Shown: in pieces, positions 1 to 9,309 of the stretch
How positions within the stretch are numbered: the stretch's first letter is position 1
Layout of the letters: every line of letters begins with the position of its first letter
Assembly (NCBI RefSeq): GCF_014596915.1
Contig: NZ_JACVWU010000005.1
Location: 124,001 to 188,000, forward strand
Reading direction: 5' to 3'
Source: Streptomyces sp. TRM68416
GTDB taxonomy: Bacteria; Actinomycetota; Actinomycetes; Streptomycetales; Streptomycetaceae
Length of the DNA: 64,000 nucleotides
The notes under the pieces: generated by a model
Databases searched by the model: none
The model's input: the letters and a program-made list of their open reading frames with translations, nothing else
What the model was told of the DNA's origin: nothing
Program-made: the position numbers and the translations under genes

Positions 1-188
1 AGGCACCCGGTGGGCCTTCCGCCCTCGGCTTGCGGTTCCGGAAGGGCCGTGCTCCCAGGCAAGGGATGTTCGAACAAGGGGCATCTGTGTCAGCGGGAGC
101 GCGACACGCCCGACCGCGTGGGTCGGAGGGGCGGGCAGAGGAACACCGGGTTCCAGAGCGTTACGAGACAAAGGACTACTGAGTAGCC
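1..188. other. Region upstream of rpsJ, no gene seen
   Basis: No convincing coding frame. Positions 13-50 hold an imperfect inverted repeat (GGGCCTTCCG against CGGAAGGGCC) that may be the terminator or processing hairpin of whatever precedes it; in Streptomyces that is normally a tuf gene, which lies outside the window. I see no clear -35/-10 pair, and the Shine-Dalgarno before rpsJ is weak. Confidence 0.5.
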
Positions 189-497
189 ATGGCGGGACAG
201 AAGATCCGCATCCGGCTCAAGGCCTACGACCACGAGGTCATCGACTCCTCGGCGAAGAAGATCGTCGAGACGGTGACCCGCACTGGTGCGTCGGTCGCGG
301 GCCCGGTGCCGCTGCCCACTGAGAAGAACGTGTACTGCGTCATCAAGTCGCCGCACAAGTACAAGGACTCGCGCGAGCACTTCGAGATGCGCACGCACAA
401 GCGCCTGATCGACATCCTCGACCCGACGCCCAAGACCGTTGACTCTCTGATGCGACTCGACCTCCCGGCCGGTGTCGACATCGAGATCAAGCTCTGA
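189..497 (+). CDS. rpsJ: 30S ribosomal protein S10 (NusE)
   Basis: S10 sits in the head of the 30S subunit and, as NusE, joins NusB and NusG to couple RNA polymerase to the ribosome. The product is 102 residues, the family's standard length, and carries the conserved [10 protein letters not shown] block at residues 63-72 and the C-terminal [10 protein letters not shown] strand. It is the first gene of the S10 block and is followed 17 nt later by rplC. The ATG at 189 is the only start that gives the standard N-terminus, although the preceding bases form a poor Shine-Dalgarno. Confidence 0.97.
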   Translation: MAGQKIRIRLKAYDHEVIDSSAKKIVETVTRTGASVAGPVPLPTEKNVYCVIKSPHKYKDSREHFEMRTHKRLIDILDPTPKTVDSLMRLDLPAGVDIEIKL

Positions 498-514
498 GGG
501 TCGGTGATCTGAGA

Positions 515-1159
515 ATGGCTAAGCAGATCAAGGGCATCCTGGGCGAGAAGCTCGGCATGACGCAGGTGTGGGACGAGAACAACCGTGTTGTTCCGGTCAC
601 CGTCGTCAAGGCCGGCCCCAACGTCGTCACCCAGGTCCGTACGAACGACATCGACGGCTACGAGTCGGTCCAGATCGCCTTCGGCGAGATCGACCCGCGC
701 AAGGTGAACAAGCCCCTCAAGGGCCACTTCTCCAAGGCCGACGTCACCCCCCGCCGCCACCTCGTCGAGATCCGTACCGCTGACGCCAGCGAGTACACCC
801 TCGGCCAGGAGATCACCGCCGAGGTGTTCGAGGCGGGCGTCAAGGTCGACGTCACCGGCAAGAGCAAGGGCAAGGGCTTCGCCGGTGTCATGAAGCGCCA
901 CAACTTCGGTGGCCTCGGCGCCGGTCACGGCACCCAGCGCAAGCACCGCTCCCCCGGTTCCATCGGTGGCTGCGCCACCCCGGGCCGTGTGTTCAAGGGC
1001 CTCCGCATGGCGGGTCGTATGGGCAACGAGCGGGTCACCACCCAGAACCTGACCGTCCACGCCGTTGACGCGGAGAAGGGTCTGCTGCTCATCAAGGGCG
1101 CGGTTCCCGGTCCGAACGGCGGCCTCGTCCTGGTCCGCACCGCGGCCAAGGGGGCCTGA
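515..1159 (+). CDS. rplC: 50S ribosomal protein L3
   Basis: L3 binds domain VI of 23S rRNA and nucleates early 50S assembly; its central extension reaches the peptidyl-transferase centre. The 214-residue product has the glycine- and basic-rich extension near residues 116-152, including KGKGF and the [13 protein letters not shown] block containing the glutamine that PrmB methylates in proteobacteria. Nine nt separate it from rplD, so the two are co-translated in the S10 operon. It is the classical site of pleuromutilin and tiamulin resistance mutations; the visible extension looks ordinary. Confidence 0.97.
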   Translation: MAKQIKGILGEKLGMTQVWDENNRVVPVTVVKAGPNVVTQVRTNDIDGYESVQIAFGEIDPRKVNKPLKGHFSKADVTPRRHLVEIRTADASEYTLGQEITAEVFEAGVKVDVTGKSKGKGFAGVMKRHNFGGLGAGHGTQRKHRSPGSIGGCATPGRVFKGLRMAGRMGNERVTTQNLTVHAVDAEKGLLLIKGAVPGPNGGLVLVRTAAKGA

Positions 1160-1167
1160 GGTAACCG

Positions 1168-1824
1168 ATGAGCACTGTTGACATCCTTTCGCCGGCTGGC
1201 GACAAGGCCGGTTCCGTCGAGCTCCCCGCGGAGATCTTCGACGTTGAGAAGATCAGCGTTCCGCTGCTTCACCAGGTCGTCGTCGCACAGCTGGCCGCTG
1301 CCCGCCAGGGCACGCACAAGACCAAGACCCGCGGCGAAGTCCGTGGTGGTGGCAAGAAGCCTTACCGCCAGAAGGGCACCGGTCGCGCCCGTCAGGGTTC
1401 GACCCGCGCGCCGCAGTTCGCCGGTGGTGGCGTCGTGCACGGTCCCGTGCCGCGTGACTACTCGCAGCGGACCCCGAAGAAGATGAAGGCCGCGGCCCTG
1501 CGCCACGCCCTCACCGACCGGGCCCGCAACAACCGCATCCACGTCGTCTCCGGCGTCATCGAGGGTGAGACCCCCTCGACGAAGGCCGCCAAGACGCTGT
1601 TCGGCAAGATCTCGGAGCGCAAGAACCTGCTCCTGGTCGTCGAGCGCGCCGACGAGGCCGCGTGGCTGTCCGCCCGCAACCTGCCCCAGGTCCACATCCT
1701 GGAGCCGGGCCAGCTGAACACGTACGACGTTCTCGTCTCGGACGACGTGGTCTTCACCCAGGCCGCCTTCGAGTCCTTCGTGTCCGGCCCGAAGGCCAAT
1801 GACACCGAAGGGAGCGAGGCCTGA
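1168..1824 (+). CDS. rplD: 50S ribosomal protein L4
   Basis: L4 binds 23S rRNA domain I and lines the constriction of the exit tunnel with an extended loop. The 218-residue product keeps the tunnel loop around residues 58-100 ([20 protein letters not shown] and QGSTRAP). In E. coli L4 is the autogenous repressor of the S10 operon; no equivalent leader is recognisable here. The stop codon overlaps the ATG of rplW by one base (TGATG), implying translational coupling. Confidence 0.97.
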   Translation: MSTVDILSPAGDKAGSVELPAEIFDVEKISVPLLHQVVVAQLAAARQGTHKTKTRGEVRGGGKKPYRQKGTGRARQGSTRAPQFAGGGVVHGPVPRDYSQRTPKKMKAAALRHALTDRARNNRIHVVSGVIEGETPSTKAAKTLFGKISERKNLLLVVERADEAAWLSARNLPQVHILEPGQLNTYDVLVSDDVVFTQAAFESFVSGPKANDTEGSEA

Positions 1825-2243
1825 TGGCTATCCGTCACCCCGCCATTGCCTCCAAGGCCGCCAAGGCCGCCAAGGCCGCGCGCGTCGCCAAGGCGCGTCG
1901 CCACGCCACGGAGGGCAAGAACACCGTCGAGACCCCGCTGAGCAAGTCCTTCACGGACCCCCGTGACGTGCTGCTCAAGCCGGTCGTCTCCGAGAAGAGC
2001 TACGCGCTCCTCGACGAGGGCAAGTACACGTTCATCGTCGACCCGCGTGCCAACAAGACCCAGATCAAGGAGGCCGTCCAGGCGGTCTTCTCGGTCAAGG
2101 TCACCGGGGTCAACACGATCAACCGCCAGGGCAAGCGCAAGCGCACCCGCACCGGCTTCGGCAAGCGTGCGGACAGCAAGCGCGCGATCGTGACCCTCGC
2201 CGAGGGCGACCGTATCGACATCTTCGGCGGTCCGACCGCGTAA
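1824..2243 (+). CDS. rplW: 50S ribosomal protein L23 with N-terminal Lys/Ala extension
   Basis: L23 lies at the tunnel exit and docks trigger factor and SRP. The 139-residue product has the normal L23 core from about residue 46 ([14 protein letters not shown]) to the end. An extra N-terminal segment of about 40 residues is rich in Lys and Ala (repeated KAAKAA) and resembles basic nucleic-acid-binding tails. From memory this extension is common in Streptomyces L23. The ATG at 1824 overlaps the rplD stop and is preceded by GGGAGCGAGG, which supports the long form; no ATG occurs closer to the core. Confidence 0.95.
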   Translation: MAIRHPAIASKAAKAAKAARVAKARRHATEGKNTVETPLSKSFTDPRDVLLKPVVSEKSYALLDEGKYTFIVDPRANKTQIKEAVQAVFSVKVTGVNTINRQGKRKRTRTGFGKRADSKRAIVTLAEGDRIDIFGGPTA

Positions 2244-2281
2244 GCGGGTCGGATCGTCCGATATCGGACGAGGACTGAGAA

Positions 2282-3118
2282 ATGGGAATCCGCAAGTACA
2301 AGCCGACTACGCCGGGCCGTCGTGGTTCCAGCGTCGCCGACTTCGTCGAGGTCACGCGGTCCACGCCGGAGAAGTCGCTGGTCCGCCCGCTGCACAGCAA
2401 GGGCGGCCGTAACAACGCCGGTCGTGTGACCGTTCGCCACCAGGGTGGCGGACACAAGCGCGCCTACCGAGTGATCGACTTCCGTCGTCACGACAAGGAC
2501 GGCGTGCCGGCGAAGGTCGCGCACATCGAGTACGACCCCAACCGCACCGCGCGCATCGCGCTGCTGCACTACGCCGACGGCGAGAAGCGCTACATCCTCG
2601 CGCCGCGCAACCTGCAGCAGGGCGACCGCATCGAGAACGGTCCCGGGGCCGACATCAAGCCGGGCAACAACCTGGCGCTCCGCAACATCCCGGTCGGTAC
2701 CACGATCCACGCGATCGAGCTCCGTCCCGGTGGCGGCGCCAAGTTCGCCCGCTCCGCCGGTGCCTCCGTGCAGCTGCTCGCGAAGGAGGGCCAGATGGCC
2801 CACCTGCGCATGCCCTCCGGTGAGGTCCGCCTGGTCGACGTGCGCTGCCGCGCCACCGTCGGCGAGGTCGGCAACGCCGAGCAGAGCAACATCAACTGGG
2901 GTAAGGCCGGCCGCAAGCGCTGGCTGGGCGTCCGCCCGACCGTTCGCGGTGTGGCGATGAACCCGGTTGACCACCCCCACGGTGGTGGTGAGGGCAAGAC
3001 CTCCGGTGGTCGCCACCCGGTCAGCCCCTGGGGTCAGAAGGAGGGTCGTACTCGTTCGCCGAAGAAGGCTTCGAACAAGTACATCGTCCGCCGCCGCAAG
3101 ACGAACAAGAAGCGCTAG
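2282..3118 (+). CDS. rplB: 50S ribosomal protein L2
   Basis: L2 is needed for subunit association and peptidyl-transferase assembly. The 278-residue product matches family length. It carries the oligonucleotide-binding core and the conserved [12 protein letters not shown] segment near residues 227-238, which holds the histidine equivalent to E. coli His229, followed by the basic tail that reaches 23S domain IV. It follows rplW by 38 nt, with an ACGAGGAC Shine-Dalgarno-like stretch before ATG 2282, and is 12 nt from rpsS. Confidence 0.97.
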   Translation: MGIRKYKPTTPGRRGSSVADFVEVTRSTPEKSLVRPLHSKGGRNNAGRVTVRHQGGGHKRAYRVIDFRRHDKDGVPAKVAHIEYDPNRTARIALLHYADGEKRYILAPRNLQQGDRIENGPGADIKPGNNLALRNIPVGTTIHAIELRPGGGAKFARSAGASVQLLAKEGQMAHLRMPSGEVRLVDVRCRATVGEVGNAEQSNINWGKAGRKRWLGVRPTVRGVAMNPVDHPHGGGEGKTSGGRHPVSPWGQKEGRTRSPKKASNKYIVRRRKTNKKR

Positions 3119-3130
3119 GAGCGGGTTTAG

Positions 3131-3412
3131 ATGCCGCGCAGTCTCAAGAAGGGGCCCTTCGTCGACGACCACCTGATCAAGAAGGTGGACGCCCAGAACG
3201 AAGCCGGCACCAAGAACGTCATCAAGACCTGGTCCCGTCGCTCCATGATCGTGCCGGCCATGCTCGGCCACACGCTCGCGGTGCACAACGGCAAGACCCA
3301 CATCCCGGTGTTCGTCACCGAGTCGATGGTCGGCCACAAGCTCGGCGAGTTCTCGCCGACGCGCACCTTCCGGGGTCACGTCAAGGAAGACCGGAAGTCG
3401 AAGCGCCGCTAG
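3131..3412 (+). CDS. rpsS: 30S ribosomal protein S19
   Basis: S19 pairs with S13 in the 30S head and contacts the A-site tRNA and the B1a bridge. The 93-residue product begins [10 protein letters not shown] and contains the typical [12 protein letters not shown] segment near the C-terminus, so it is full length. ATG 3131 has GGAGCGGG upstream. It sits between rplB and rplV in the standard order; the 43 nt gap to rplV includes an AAGGGACAA Shine-Dalgarno for the latter. Confidence 0.97.
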   Translation: MPRSLKKGPFVDDHLIKKVDAQNEAGTKNVIKTWSRRSMIVPAMLGHTLAVHNGKTHIPVFVTESMVGHKLGEFSPTRTFRGHVKEDRKSKRR

Positions 3413-3455
3413 TAGCGGATCGCATTCAGACACGTAAGTAACTGAAGGGACAACC

Positions 3456-3803
3456 ATGGAAGCCAGGGCCCAGGCGCGGTACATCCGCGTCACGCCCATG
3501 AAGGCCCGCCGCGTGGTGGACCTCATCCGTGGCATGGACGCCACGGAGGCCCAGGCCGTCCTGCGATTCGCTCCGCAGGCAGCCTCCGTGCCGGTCGGCA
3601 AGGTGCTGGACAGCGCCATTGCCAACGCCGCGCACAACTACGACCACACCGACGCCGACAGCCTCTACATCTCCGAGGCCTACGTCGACGAGGGCCCGAC
3701 CCTGAAGCGGTTCCGTCCGCGCGCCCAGGGCCGTGCCTACCGGATCCGCAAGCGGACCAGCCACATCACCGTGGTCGTCAGCAGCAAGGAAGGAACCCGG
3801 TAA
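3456..3803 (+). CDS. rplV: 50S ribosomal protein L22
   Basis: L22 contacts all 23S domains, and its beta-hairpin forms the second wall of the tunnel constriction opposite L4. The 115-residue product begins with the usual [20 protein letters not shown] block and ends with the hairpin and VVSSKEG tail. Macrolide-resistance changes typically fall in the hairpin around residues 80-100; nothing looks truncated. The last base of its TAA is the first base of the rpsC ATG, giving tight coupling. Confidence 0.97.
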   Translation: MEARAQARYIRVTPMKARRVVDLIRGMDATEAQAVLRFAPQAASVPVGKVLDSAIANAAHNYDHTDADSLYISEAYVDEGPTLKRFRPRAQGRAYRIRKRTSHITVVVSSKEGTR

Positions 3804-4624
3804 TGGGCCAGAAGGTAAACCCGCACGGGTTCCGGCTCGGTGTCACGACCGACTTCAAGTCGCGTTGGTACGCCGACAAGCTGTACAAGGACTACGTCAA
3901 GGAAGACGTCGCCATCCGTCGGATGATGACGTCCGGCATGGAGCGCGCCGGTATCTCGAAGGTTGAGATCGAGCGCACCCGTGACCGTGTCCGCGTGGAC
4001 ATCCACACCGCGCGTCCGGGCATCGTCATCGGCCGCCGCGGCGCCGAGGCCGACCGCATCCGCGGTGACCTGGAGAAGCTGACCGGCAAGCAGGTCCAGC
4101 TGAACATCCTCGAGGTCAAGAACCCGGAGACCGACGCTCAGCTGGTGGCCCAGGCCGTCGCCGAGCAGCTCTCCTCCCGCGTCTCCTTCCGCCGTGCCAT
4201 GCGCAAGAGCATGCAGTCGGCGATGAAGGCGGGCGCCAAGGGCATCAAGATCCAGTGCGGCGGCCGCCTCGGCGGCGCCGAGATGTCCCGCTCGGAGTTC
4301 TACCGCGAGGGCCGCGTGCCCCTGCACACGCTCCGCGCGAACGTGGACTACGGCTTCTTCGAGGCCAAGACGACCTTCGGCCGCATCGGCGTGAAGGTCT
4401 GGATCTACAAGGGCGACGTCAAGAACATCGCCGAGGTCCGCGCCGAGAACGCCGCTGCCCGTGCGGGTAACCGCCCGGCCCGCGGCGGTGCCGACCGCCC
4501 GGCCCGTGGTGGCCGCGGTGGCGAGCGGCGCGGTCGTAAGCCGCAGCAGGCTGCCGGCGCCGAGGCCCCCAAGGCCGAGGCTCCCGCTGCCGCTCCGGCT
4601 GAGAGCACCGGAACGGAGGCCTGA
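3803..4624 (+). CDS. rpsC: 30S ribosomal protein S3 with long low-complexity tail
   Basis: S3 sits at the mRNA entry tunnel and takes part in helicase and mRNA-binding activity through its KH domain. The product is 273 residues. The KH-2 motif GIVIGRRG lies at about residues 72-79, and the C-terminal S3 domain ends near residue 215. The remaining 55 or so residues are Arg/Gly then Ala/Pro/Glu rich (PARGG repeats), a tail typical of actinobacterial S3 and absent in E. coli. It overlaps rplV by one base and precedes rplP by 5 nt. Confidence 0.96.
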   Translation: MGQKVNPHGFRLGVTTDFKSRWYADKLYKDYVKEDVAIRRMMTSGMERAGISKVEIERTRDRVRVDIHTARPGIVIGRRGAEADRIRGDLEKLTGKQVQLNILEVKNPETDAQLVAQAVAEQLSSRVSFRRAMRKSMQSAMKAGAKGIKIQCGGRLGGAEMSRSEFYREGRVPLHTLRANVDYGFFEAKTTFGRIGVKVWIYKGDVKNIAEVRAENAAARAGNRPARGGADRPARGGRGGERRGRKPQQAAGAEAPKAEAPAAAPAESTGTEA

Positions 4625-4629
4625 CCGTC

Positions 4630-5049
4630 ATGCTGATCCCCCGTAGGGTCAAGCACCGCAAGCAGCACCACCCGAAGCGCAACGGTATGTCCAAGGGTGG
4701 GACGCAGGTTGCGTTCGGCGAGTACGGCATCCAGGCGCTGACCCCGGCCTACGTGACGAACCGCCAGATCGAGGCGGCTCGTATCGCGATGACCCGCCAC
4801 ATCAAGCGTGGCGGCAAGGTCTGGATCAACATCTACCCGGACCGTCCCCTCACCAAGAAGCCGGCCGAGACCCGCATGGGTTCCGGTAAGGGTTCGCCGG
4901 AGTGGTGGATCGCCAACGTCAAGCCCGGACGCGTCATGTTCGAGCTGTCGTACCCCAACGAGAAGATCGCCCGTGAGGCTCTGACTCGCGCCGCCCACAA
5001 GCTGCCGATGAAGTGCCGGATCGTCAAGCGCGAGGCAGGTGAAGCGTGA
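4630..5049 (+). CDS. rplP: 50S ribosomal protein L16
   Basis: L16 organises the A-tRNA site of the 50S subunit and is the target of evernimicin and avilamycin resistance mutations. The 139-residue product starts [17 protein letters not shown] and carries the conserved G-K-G-S-P-E-W-W segment around residues 85-92. The arginine hydroxylated in proteobacteria lies within [12 protein letters not shown]. Its TGA overlaps the rpmC ATG by one base. Confidence 0.97.
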   Translation: MLIPRRVKHRKQHHPKRNGMSKGGTQVAFGEYGIQALTPAYVTNRQIEAARIAMTRHIKRGGKVWINIYPDRPLTKKPAETRMGSGKGSPEWWIANVKPGRVMFELSYPNEKIAREALTRAAHKLPMKCRIVKREAGEA

Positions 5050-5273
5050 TGTCGGCCGGTACCAAGGCGTCCGAGCTGCGCGAGCTGGGCAACGAGGAGC
5101 TTCTGGCGAAGCTCCGCGAGGCCAAGGAAGAGCTGTTCAACCTCCGCTTCCAGGCGGCGACGGGGCAGCTCGAAAACCACGGCCGTCTGAAGGCGGTCCG
5201 CAAGGACATCGCGCGGATCTACACCCTGATGCGCGAGCGTGAGCTGGGCATCGAAACGGTGGAGAACGCCTGA
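5049..5273 (+). CDS. rpmC: 50S ribosomal protein L29
   Basis: L29 is a small helical-hairpin protein next to L23 at the tunnel exit, part of the nascent-chain factor docking site. The product from ATG 5049 is 74 residues with the conserved [14 protein letters not shown] helix and the [13 protein letters not shown] second helix. An in-frame GTG one codon earlier (5046) would add one residue; I prefer the ATG because it forms the usual TGA/ATG overlap with rplP. Its own TGA overlaps the rpsQ ATG. Confidence 0.95.
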   Translation: MSAGTKASELRELGNEELLAKLREAKEELFNLRFQAATGQLENHGRLKAVRKDIARIYTLMRERELGIETVENA

Positions 5274-5557
5274 TGAGCGAGAAGAACGTGACTGAGAACG
5301 CAGAGGCCCGCGGCTTCCGCAAGACCCGTGAGGGTCTGGTCGTCAGCGACAAGATGGACAAGACCGTCGTCGTCGCCGTCGAGGACCGCGTCAAGCACGC
5401 GCTGTACGGCAAGGTCATCCGCCGTACGAACAAGCTCAAGGCTCACGACGAGCAGAACGCCGCGGGTGTCGGCGACCGCGTCCTCCTCATGGAGACCCGG
5501 CCGCTGTCCGCGACGAAGCGCTGGCGCGTCGTCGAGATCCTCGAAAAGGCCAAGTAA
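5273..5557 (+). CDS. rpsQ: 30S ribosomal protein S17
   Basis: S17 binds the 5' and central domains of 16S rRNA and is an early assembly protein. The 94-residue product has a short acidic N-terminal extension followed by the family core, [17 protein letters not shown], and the OB-fold strands. The CRPLS-type motif reads [12 protein letters not shown] near the C-terminus. It is the last gene of the S10 block; two RNA hairpins follow before rplN. Confidence 0.97.
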   Translation: MSEKNVTENAEARGFRKTREGLVVSDKMDKTVVVAVEDRVKHALYGKVIRRTNKLKAHDEQNAAGVGDRVLLMETRPLSATKRWRVVEILEKAK

Positions 5558-5561
5558 GTCT

Positions 5562-5629
5562 CCTGCGGGGCATCCCTCGCAGGACAGTTCCGCCAGGCTC
5601 CAGGGGTCCGCTCGCTGAGCGGCCCCTGG
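5562..5629 (+). terminator. Two hairpins between rpsQ and rplN
   Basis: Hairpin one is CCTGCG at 5562-5567 pairing with CGCAGG at 5578-5583. Hairpin two (5600-5629) is stronger: CCAGGGG pairs with CCCCTGG and the inner CCGCTC with GAGCGG around a 3-nt loop, interrupted by one mismatch. Neither is followed by a T run, so they may act as processing or pausing elements between the S10 and spc blocks rather than a full terminator. Confidence 0.55.
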
Positions 5630-5657
5630 GGAACCGGCAGACAAACAGGAGATAGAC

Positions 5658-6026
5658 GTGATCCAGCAGGAGTCGCGACTGCGCGTCGCCGACAACACTG
5701 GTGCGAAGGAAATCCTTTGCATCCGTGTGCTCGGTGGCTCCGGTCGCCGCTACGCGGGCATCGGTGACGTCATCGTCGCCACCGTCAAGGACGCGATCCC
5801 CGGTGGCAACGTGAAGAAGGGTGACGTCGTCAAGGCGGTCATCGTTCGCACCGTCAAGGAGCGCCGCCGTCCGGACGGCTCGTACATCCGCTTCGACGAG
5901 AACGCCGCCGTCATTCTGAAGAACGACGGCGACCCTCGCGGCACCCGTATCTTCGGCCCGGTCGGCCGTGAGCTGCGCGAGAAGAAGTTCATGAAGATCA
6001 TCTCGCTCGCGCCGGAGGTGCTGTAA
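5658..6026 (+). CDS. rplN: 50S ribosomal protein L14
   Basis: L14 forms inter-subunit bridge contacts with 16S helix 14 and binds the silencing factor RsfS. The 122-residue product is the standard length and includes the [16 protein letters not shown] start, the basic [13 protein letters not shown] strand and the [14 protein letters not shown]-terminal block. Translation starts at GTG 5658 behind AGGAG. It is the first gene of the spc block and lies 2 nt from rplX. Confidence 0.97.
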   Translation: MIQQESRLRVADNTGAKEILCIRVLGGSGRRYAGIGDVIVATVKDAIPGGNVKKGDVVKAVIVRTVKERRRPDGSYIRFDENAAVILKNDGDPRGTRIFGPVGRELREKKFMKIISLAPEVL

Positions 6027-6028
6027 GC

Positions 6029-6352
6029 ATGAAGATCAAGAAGGGCGACCTGGTCCAGGTCATCACCGGTAAGGACAAGGGCAAGCAGGGCAAGGTCATC
6101 GCGGCCTTCCCCCGCGAGGACCGCGTCCTGGTCGAGGGTGTCAACCGGGTCAAGAAGCACACCAAGGCCGGCCCGACCGCTCGCGGTTCCCAGGCCGGCG
6201 GCATCGTCACGACCGAGGCCCCGATCCACGTCTCCAACGTCCAGCTGGTCGTGGAGAAGGACGGCAACAAGGTCGTCACGCGTGTCGGTTACCGCTTCGA
6301 CGACGAGGGCAACAAGATCCGCGTTGCCAAGCGGACGGGTGAGGACATCTGA
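6029..6352 (+). CDS. rplX: 50S ribosomal protein L24
   Basis: L24 initiates 50S assembly by binding the 5' end of 23S rRNA through its KOW motif. The product is 107 residues with the KOW segment [20 protein letters not shown] at residues 4-23, and the usual C-terminal strand [18 protein letters not shown]. It is full length and single copy in this window. Its TGA overlaps the ATG of rplE by one base. Confidence 0.97.
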   Translation: MKIKKGDLVQVITGKDKGKQGKVIAAFPREDRVLVEGVNRVKKHTKAGPTARGSQAGGIVTTEAPIHVSNVQLVVEKDGNKVVTRVGYRFDDEGNKIRVAKRTGEDI

Positions 6353-6909
6353 TGGCTACCACCACCACTCCGCGTCTCAAGACGAAGTACCGCGAGGAGA
6401 TCGCGGGCAAGCTGCGTGAGGAGTTCTCGTACGAGAACGTCATGCAGGTTCCCGGCCTCGTGAAGATCGTGGTCAACATGGGTGTGGGCGACGCCGCCCG
6501 CGACTCCAAGCTGATCGAGGGCGCCATCCGCGACCTCACCACGATCACCGGTCAGAAGCCGGCCGTCACCAAGGCCCGCAAGTCCATCGCGCAGTTCAAG
6601 CTGCGCGAGGGCCAGCCGATCGGTGCCCACGTCACGCTCCGTGGCGACCGCATGTGGGAGTTCCTGGACCGCACCCTGTCGCTCGCGCTGCCGCGCATCC
6701 GCGACTTCCGTGGTCTGTCCCCCAAGCAGTTCGACGGCCGCGGCAACTACACCTTCGGTCTCACGGAGCAGGTCATGTTCCACGAGATCGACCAGGACAA
6801 GATCGACCGTACCCGGGGTATGGACATCACCGTGGTCACCACGGCGACCAACGACGCTGAGGGCCGCGCGCTCCTTCGTCACCTCGGCTTCCCGTTCAAG
6901 GAGGCGTGA
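6352..6909 (+). CDS. rplE: 50S ribosomal protein L5
   Basis: L5 belongs to the 5S RNP with L18 and forms bridge B1b to S13. The 185-residue product shows the conserved [17 protein letters not shown] segment near residues 29-45, the [20 protein letters not shown] block, and the [11 protein letters not shown] segment near the C-terminus. It ends 5 nt before rpsN, whose Shine-Dalgarno (GAGCGAG) overlaps the end of rplE. Confidence 0.97.
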   Translation: MATTTTPRLKTKYREEIAGKLREEFSYENVMQVPGLVKIVVNMGVGDAARDSKLIEGAIRDLTTITGQKPAVTKARKSIAQFKLREGQPIGAHVTLRGDRMWEFLDRTLSLALPRIRDFRGLSPKQFDGRGNYTFGLTEQVMFHEIDQDKIDRTRGMDITVVTTATNDAEGRALLRHLGFPFKEA

Positions 6910-6914
6910 GCGAG

Positions 6915-7100
6915 ATGGCGAAGAAGGCTCTGATTGCCAAGGCTGCTCGCAAGCCCAAGTTCGGTGTGCGTGGCTACACGCGCTGCCAGCGCTGCGGCCG
7001 TCCGCACTCCGTGTACCGCAAGTTCGGCCTGTGCCGCGTGTGCCTTCGTGAGATGGCTCACCGTGGCGAGCTGCCGGGCGTGACCAAGAGCTCCTGGTAA
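6915..7100 (+). CDS. rpsN: 30S ribosomal protein S14, zinc-binding type
   Basis: S14 completes the 30S head near the decoding site. The 61-residue product from ATG 6915 is the short, zinc-containing form, with two CxxC pairs (CQRC at residues 23-26 and CRVC at 39-42). It is often called type Z. Streptomyces often carries a second, zinc-free paralogue elsewhere under Zur control; only the zinc form is here. The stop is immediately followed by a small hairpin and the structured rpsH leader. Confidence 0.95.
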   Translation: MAKKALIAKAARKPKFGVRGYTRCQRCGRPHSVYRKFGLCRVCLREMAHRGELPGVTKSSW

Positions 7101-7197
7101 TCCCTCCTTTTAGGGATTCCCGAAGCTCTCGGTAAGCAATGGGCGTGTCAGGCGCCCTCCTCTCCATGGCTTAGGCTTGGGGGGTTGGGCGCCTGAC
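7099..7197 (+). promoter_or_regulatory. Structured spacer between rpsN and rpsH
   Basis: Two inverted repeats lie in this 213-nt gap. AATCCCT (7099-7105) pairs with AGGGATT (7112-7118) over a 6-nt loop. A perfect 11-bp repeat, GTCAGGCGCCC (7147-7157) and GGGCGCCTGAC (7187-7197), encloses a 29-nt loop. The rest (7198-7313) holds no gene and supplies the rpsH ribosome binding site. A long stem-loop just before S8, the known autoregulator of the spc operon in E. coli, suggests RNA-level control, but this is inference. Confidence 0.55.
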
Positions 7198-7313
7198 GGT
7201 CGCCCTTACGACTTACTACGCCGTAGGTCCACCGCACCGCACCCGCCTCGTCTCGGATCGAGGAGAGGGATGGGCACCTGGAAACCCCGGCGAGAGAGGC
7301 CGAAGGCCAATTC

Positions 7314-7712
7314 ATGACCATGACTGATCCGATCGCAGACATGCTCACGCGTCTGCGGAACGCGAACTCGGCGTACCACGACACCGTGGCGATGCCGCAC
7401 TCGAAGATCAAGTCGCACATCGCGGAGATCCTCCAGCAGGAGGGCTTCATCACGGGCTGGAAGGTCGAGGACGCCGAGGTCGGCAAGAACCTCGTCCTGG
7501 AGCTGAAGTTCGGCCCCAACCGTGAGCGCTCCATCGCGGGCATCAAGCGGATCTCCAAGCCCGGTCTCCGGGTTTACGCGAAGTCCACCAACCTGCCGAA
7601 GGTGCTCGGCGGCCTCGGCGTGGCGATCATCTCCACGTCCCACGGGCTCCTCACCGACAAGCAGGCCGGCAAGAAGGGCGTGGGTGGGGAAGTCCTCGCC
7701 TACGTCTGGTAG
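7314..7712 (+). CDS. rpsH: 30S ribosomal protein S8
   Basis: S8 binds the central domain of 16S rRNA and is an essential assembly protein; in E. coli it also represses the spc operon. The 132-residue product begins [16 protein letters not shown], as in other Gram-positives. It ends with the conserved [20 protein letters not shown] segment and the YVW C-terminus. It follows a structured 213-nt gap, so its translation or transcript stability may be set separately from rpsN. Confidence 0.97.
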   Translation: MTMTDPIADMLTRLRNANSAYHDTVAMPHSKIKSHIAEILQQEGFITGWKVEDAEVGKNLVLELKFGPNRERSIAGIKRISKPGLRVYAKSTNLPKVLGGLGVAIISTSHGLLTDKQAGKKGVGGEVLAYVW

Positions 7713-7736
7713 CGGAAGGGAACGGAGGAAACAGCT

Positions 7737-8276
7737 ATGTCGCGTATTGGCAAGCTCCCCATCACGGTTCCCGCCGGCGTGGACGTCACCATCGACGGCC
7801 GTACGGTCTCGGTCAAGGGCCCCAAGGGCACGCTGACCCACACCGTTGCCGCGCCGATCGACATCGCCAAGGGCGAGGACGGCACCCTCACGGTGTCCCG
7901 CCCCAACGACGAGCGTCAGAACAAGGCCCTGCACGGCCTGTCCCGCACGCTGGTGGCGAACATGATCACCGGCGTGACCCAGGGTTACGTGAAGAAGCTC
8001 GAAATCAGTGGTGTCGGTTACCGCGTGACGGCCAAGGGCTCGAACCTCGAGTTCGCGCTCGGCTACAGCCACCCGATCACCGTCGAGGCCCCCGAGGGCA
8101 TCACCTTCAAGGTGGAGGCCCCCACCCGTTTCTCGGTCGAGGGCATCGACAAGCAGAAGGTCGGCGAGGTTGCGGCCAACATCCGCAAGCTGCGCAAGCC
8201 CGACCCGTACAAGGCCAAGGGCGTCAAGTACGAGGGCGAAGTCATCCGCCGCAAGGTCGGAAAGGCGGGTAAGTAA
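7737..8276 (+). CDS. rplF: 50S ribosomal protein L6
   Basis: L6 lies at the factor-binding site near the sarcin-ricin loop and is built of two repeated RRM-like domains. The 179-residue product begins MSRIGKLPI and contains the second-domain signature [13 protein letters not shown] near residues 155-167, so both domains are intact. The ATG is preceded by GGAGGA. Three nt separate it from rplR. Confidence 0.97.
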   Translation: MSRIGKLPITVPAGVDVTIDGRTVSVKGPKGTLTHTVAAPIDIAKGEDGTLTVSRPNDERQNKALHGLSRTLVANMITGVTQGYVKKLEISGVGYRVTAKGSNLEFALGYSHPITVEAPEGITFKVEAPTRFSVEGIDKQKVGEVAANIRKLRKPDPYKAKGVKYEGEVIRRKVGKAGK

Positions 8277-8279
8277 GCC

Positions 8280-8663
8280 ATGGCATACGGACAGAAGATC
8301 CTGAAGGGCGACGCCTACAAGCGCGCCGCGATCAAGCGCCGTCACATCCGGATCCGCAAGCGGATCTCCGGTACGGCGGAGCGTCCCCGTCTGGTCGTTA
8401 CCCGCTCGAACCGCCACATCGTGGCCCAGGTGATCGACGACATCAAGGGTCACACCCTGGCGTCGGCGTCCACCCTGGACACCTCGGTCCGCGGTGGCGA
8501 GGGCGACAAGTCCGCGCAGGCCAAGCAGGTCGGCGCCCTGGTCGCCGAGCGTGCCAAGGCCGCCGGTGTCGAGGCTGTCGTATTCGACCGTGGTGGCAAC
8601 CAGTACGCCGGGCGCATCGCCGCTCTGGCGGACGCCGCCCGCGAAGCCGGCTTGAAGTTCTGA
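8280..8663 (+). CDS. rplR: 50S ribosomal protein L18
   Basis: L18 anchors 5S rRNA to the 50S subunit together with L5. The 127-residue product has the basic N-terminus ([19 protein letters not shown]), the [13 protein letters not shown] segment, and the [20 protein letters not shown]-terminal helix typical of the family. It is in standard order between rplF and rpsE, with a 38-nt gap before rpsE holding an AGAGAGG Shine-Dalgarno. Confidence 0.97.
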   Translation: MAYGQKILKGDAYKRAAIKRRHIRIRKRISGTAERPRLVVTRSNRHIVAQVIDDIKGHTLASASTLDTSVRGGEGDKSAQAKQVGALVAERAKAAGVEAVVFDRGGNQYAGRIAALADAAREAGLKF

Positions 8664-8701
8664 GCCGTTCGTAGCTAGCGGAAAAGAGAGAGGTAAATCC
8701 A

Positions 8702-9307
8702 ATGGCTGGACCCCAGCGCCGCGGTGGCGGTGCCGGTGGCGGCGAGCGGCGGGACCGGAAGGGCCGTGACGGCGGCGCAGCTGCCGCCGAGAAGACCGCG
8801 TACGTTGAGCGCGTTGTCGCGATCAACCGCGTCGCCAAGGTTGTGAAGGGTGGTCGTCGCTTCAGCTTCACCGCGCTGGTCGTGGTGGGCGACGGTGACG
8901 GCACCGTGGGTGTCGGTTACGGCAAGGCCAAGGAGGTGCCGGCCGCCATCGCCAAGGGCGTTGAGGAGGCCAAGAAGCACTTCTTCAAGGTCCCCCGTAT
9001 CCAGGGCACCATCCCGCACCCCATCCAGGGTGAGAAGGCTGCCGGCGTCGTTCTCCTCAAGCCGGCTTCGCCGGGTACCGGTGTGATCGCCGGTGGCCCC
9101 GTGCGTGCCGTGCTGGAGTGCGCCGGTATCCACGACGTGCTGTCGAAGTCGCTCGGCTCCGACAACGCGATCAACATCGTGCACGCGACCGTGGAGGCCC
9201 TGAAGGGCCTGCAGCGTCCCGAGGAGATCGCGGCCCGCCGCGGTCTGCCGCTCGAGGACGTCGCTCCCGCGGCTCTGCTGCGTGCGCGTGCCGGGGCGGG
9301 TGCGTAA
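8702..9307 (+). CDS. rpsE: 30S ribosomal protein S5
   Basis: S5 stands at the mRNA entry site, contributes to decoding fidelity and is the spectinomycin-resistance protein. The 201-residue product has a disordered Gly/Arg/Ala N-terminal extension (about 30 residues), then the double-stranded RNA-binding fold with the loop [11 protein letters not shown] near residues 45-55, where spectinomycin-resistance changes map in E. coli. The C-terminal domain contains PGTGVIAGG. It overlaps nothing; rpmD follows after 2 nt. Confidence 0.97.
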   Translation: MAGPQRRGGGAGGGERRDRKGRDGGAAAAEKTAYVERVVAINRVAKVVKGGRRFSFTALVVVGDGDGTVGVGYGKAKEVPAAIAKGVEEAKKHFFKVPRIQGTIPHPIQGEKAAGVVLLKPASPGTGVIAGGPVRAVLECAGIHDVLSKSLGSDNAINIVHATVEALKGLQRPEEIAARRGLPLEDVAPAALLRARAGAGA

Positions 9308-9309
9308 TC

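Noticed and set aside
2000..3637. 545-codon minus-strand frame opposite rplB and rpsS
   Set aside because: Antisense to well-defined ribosomal proteins.
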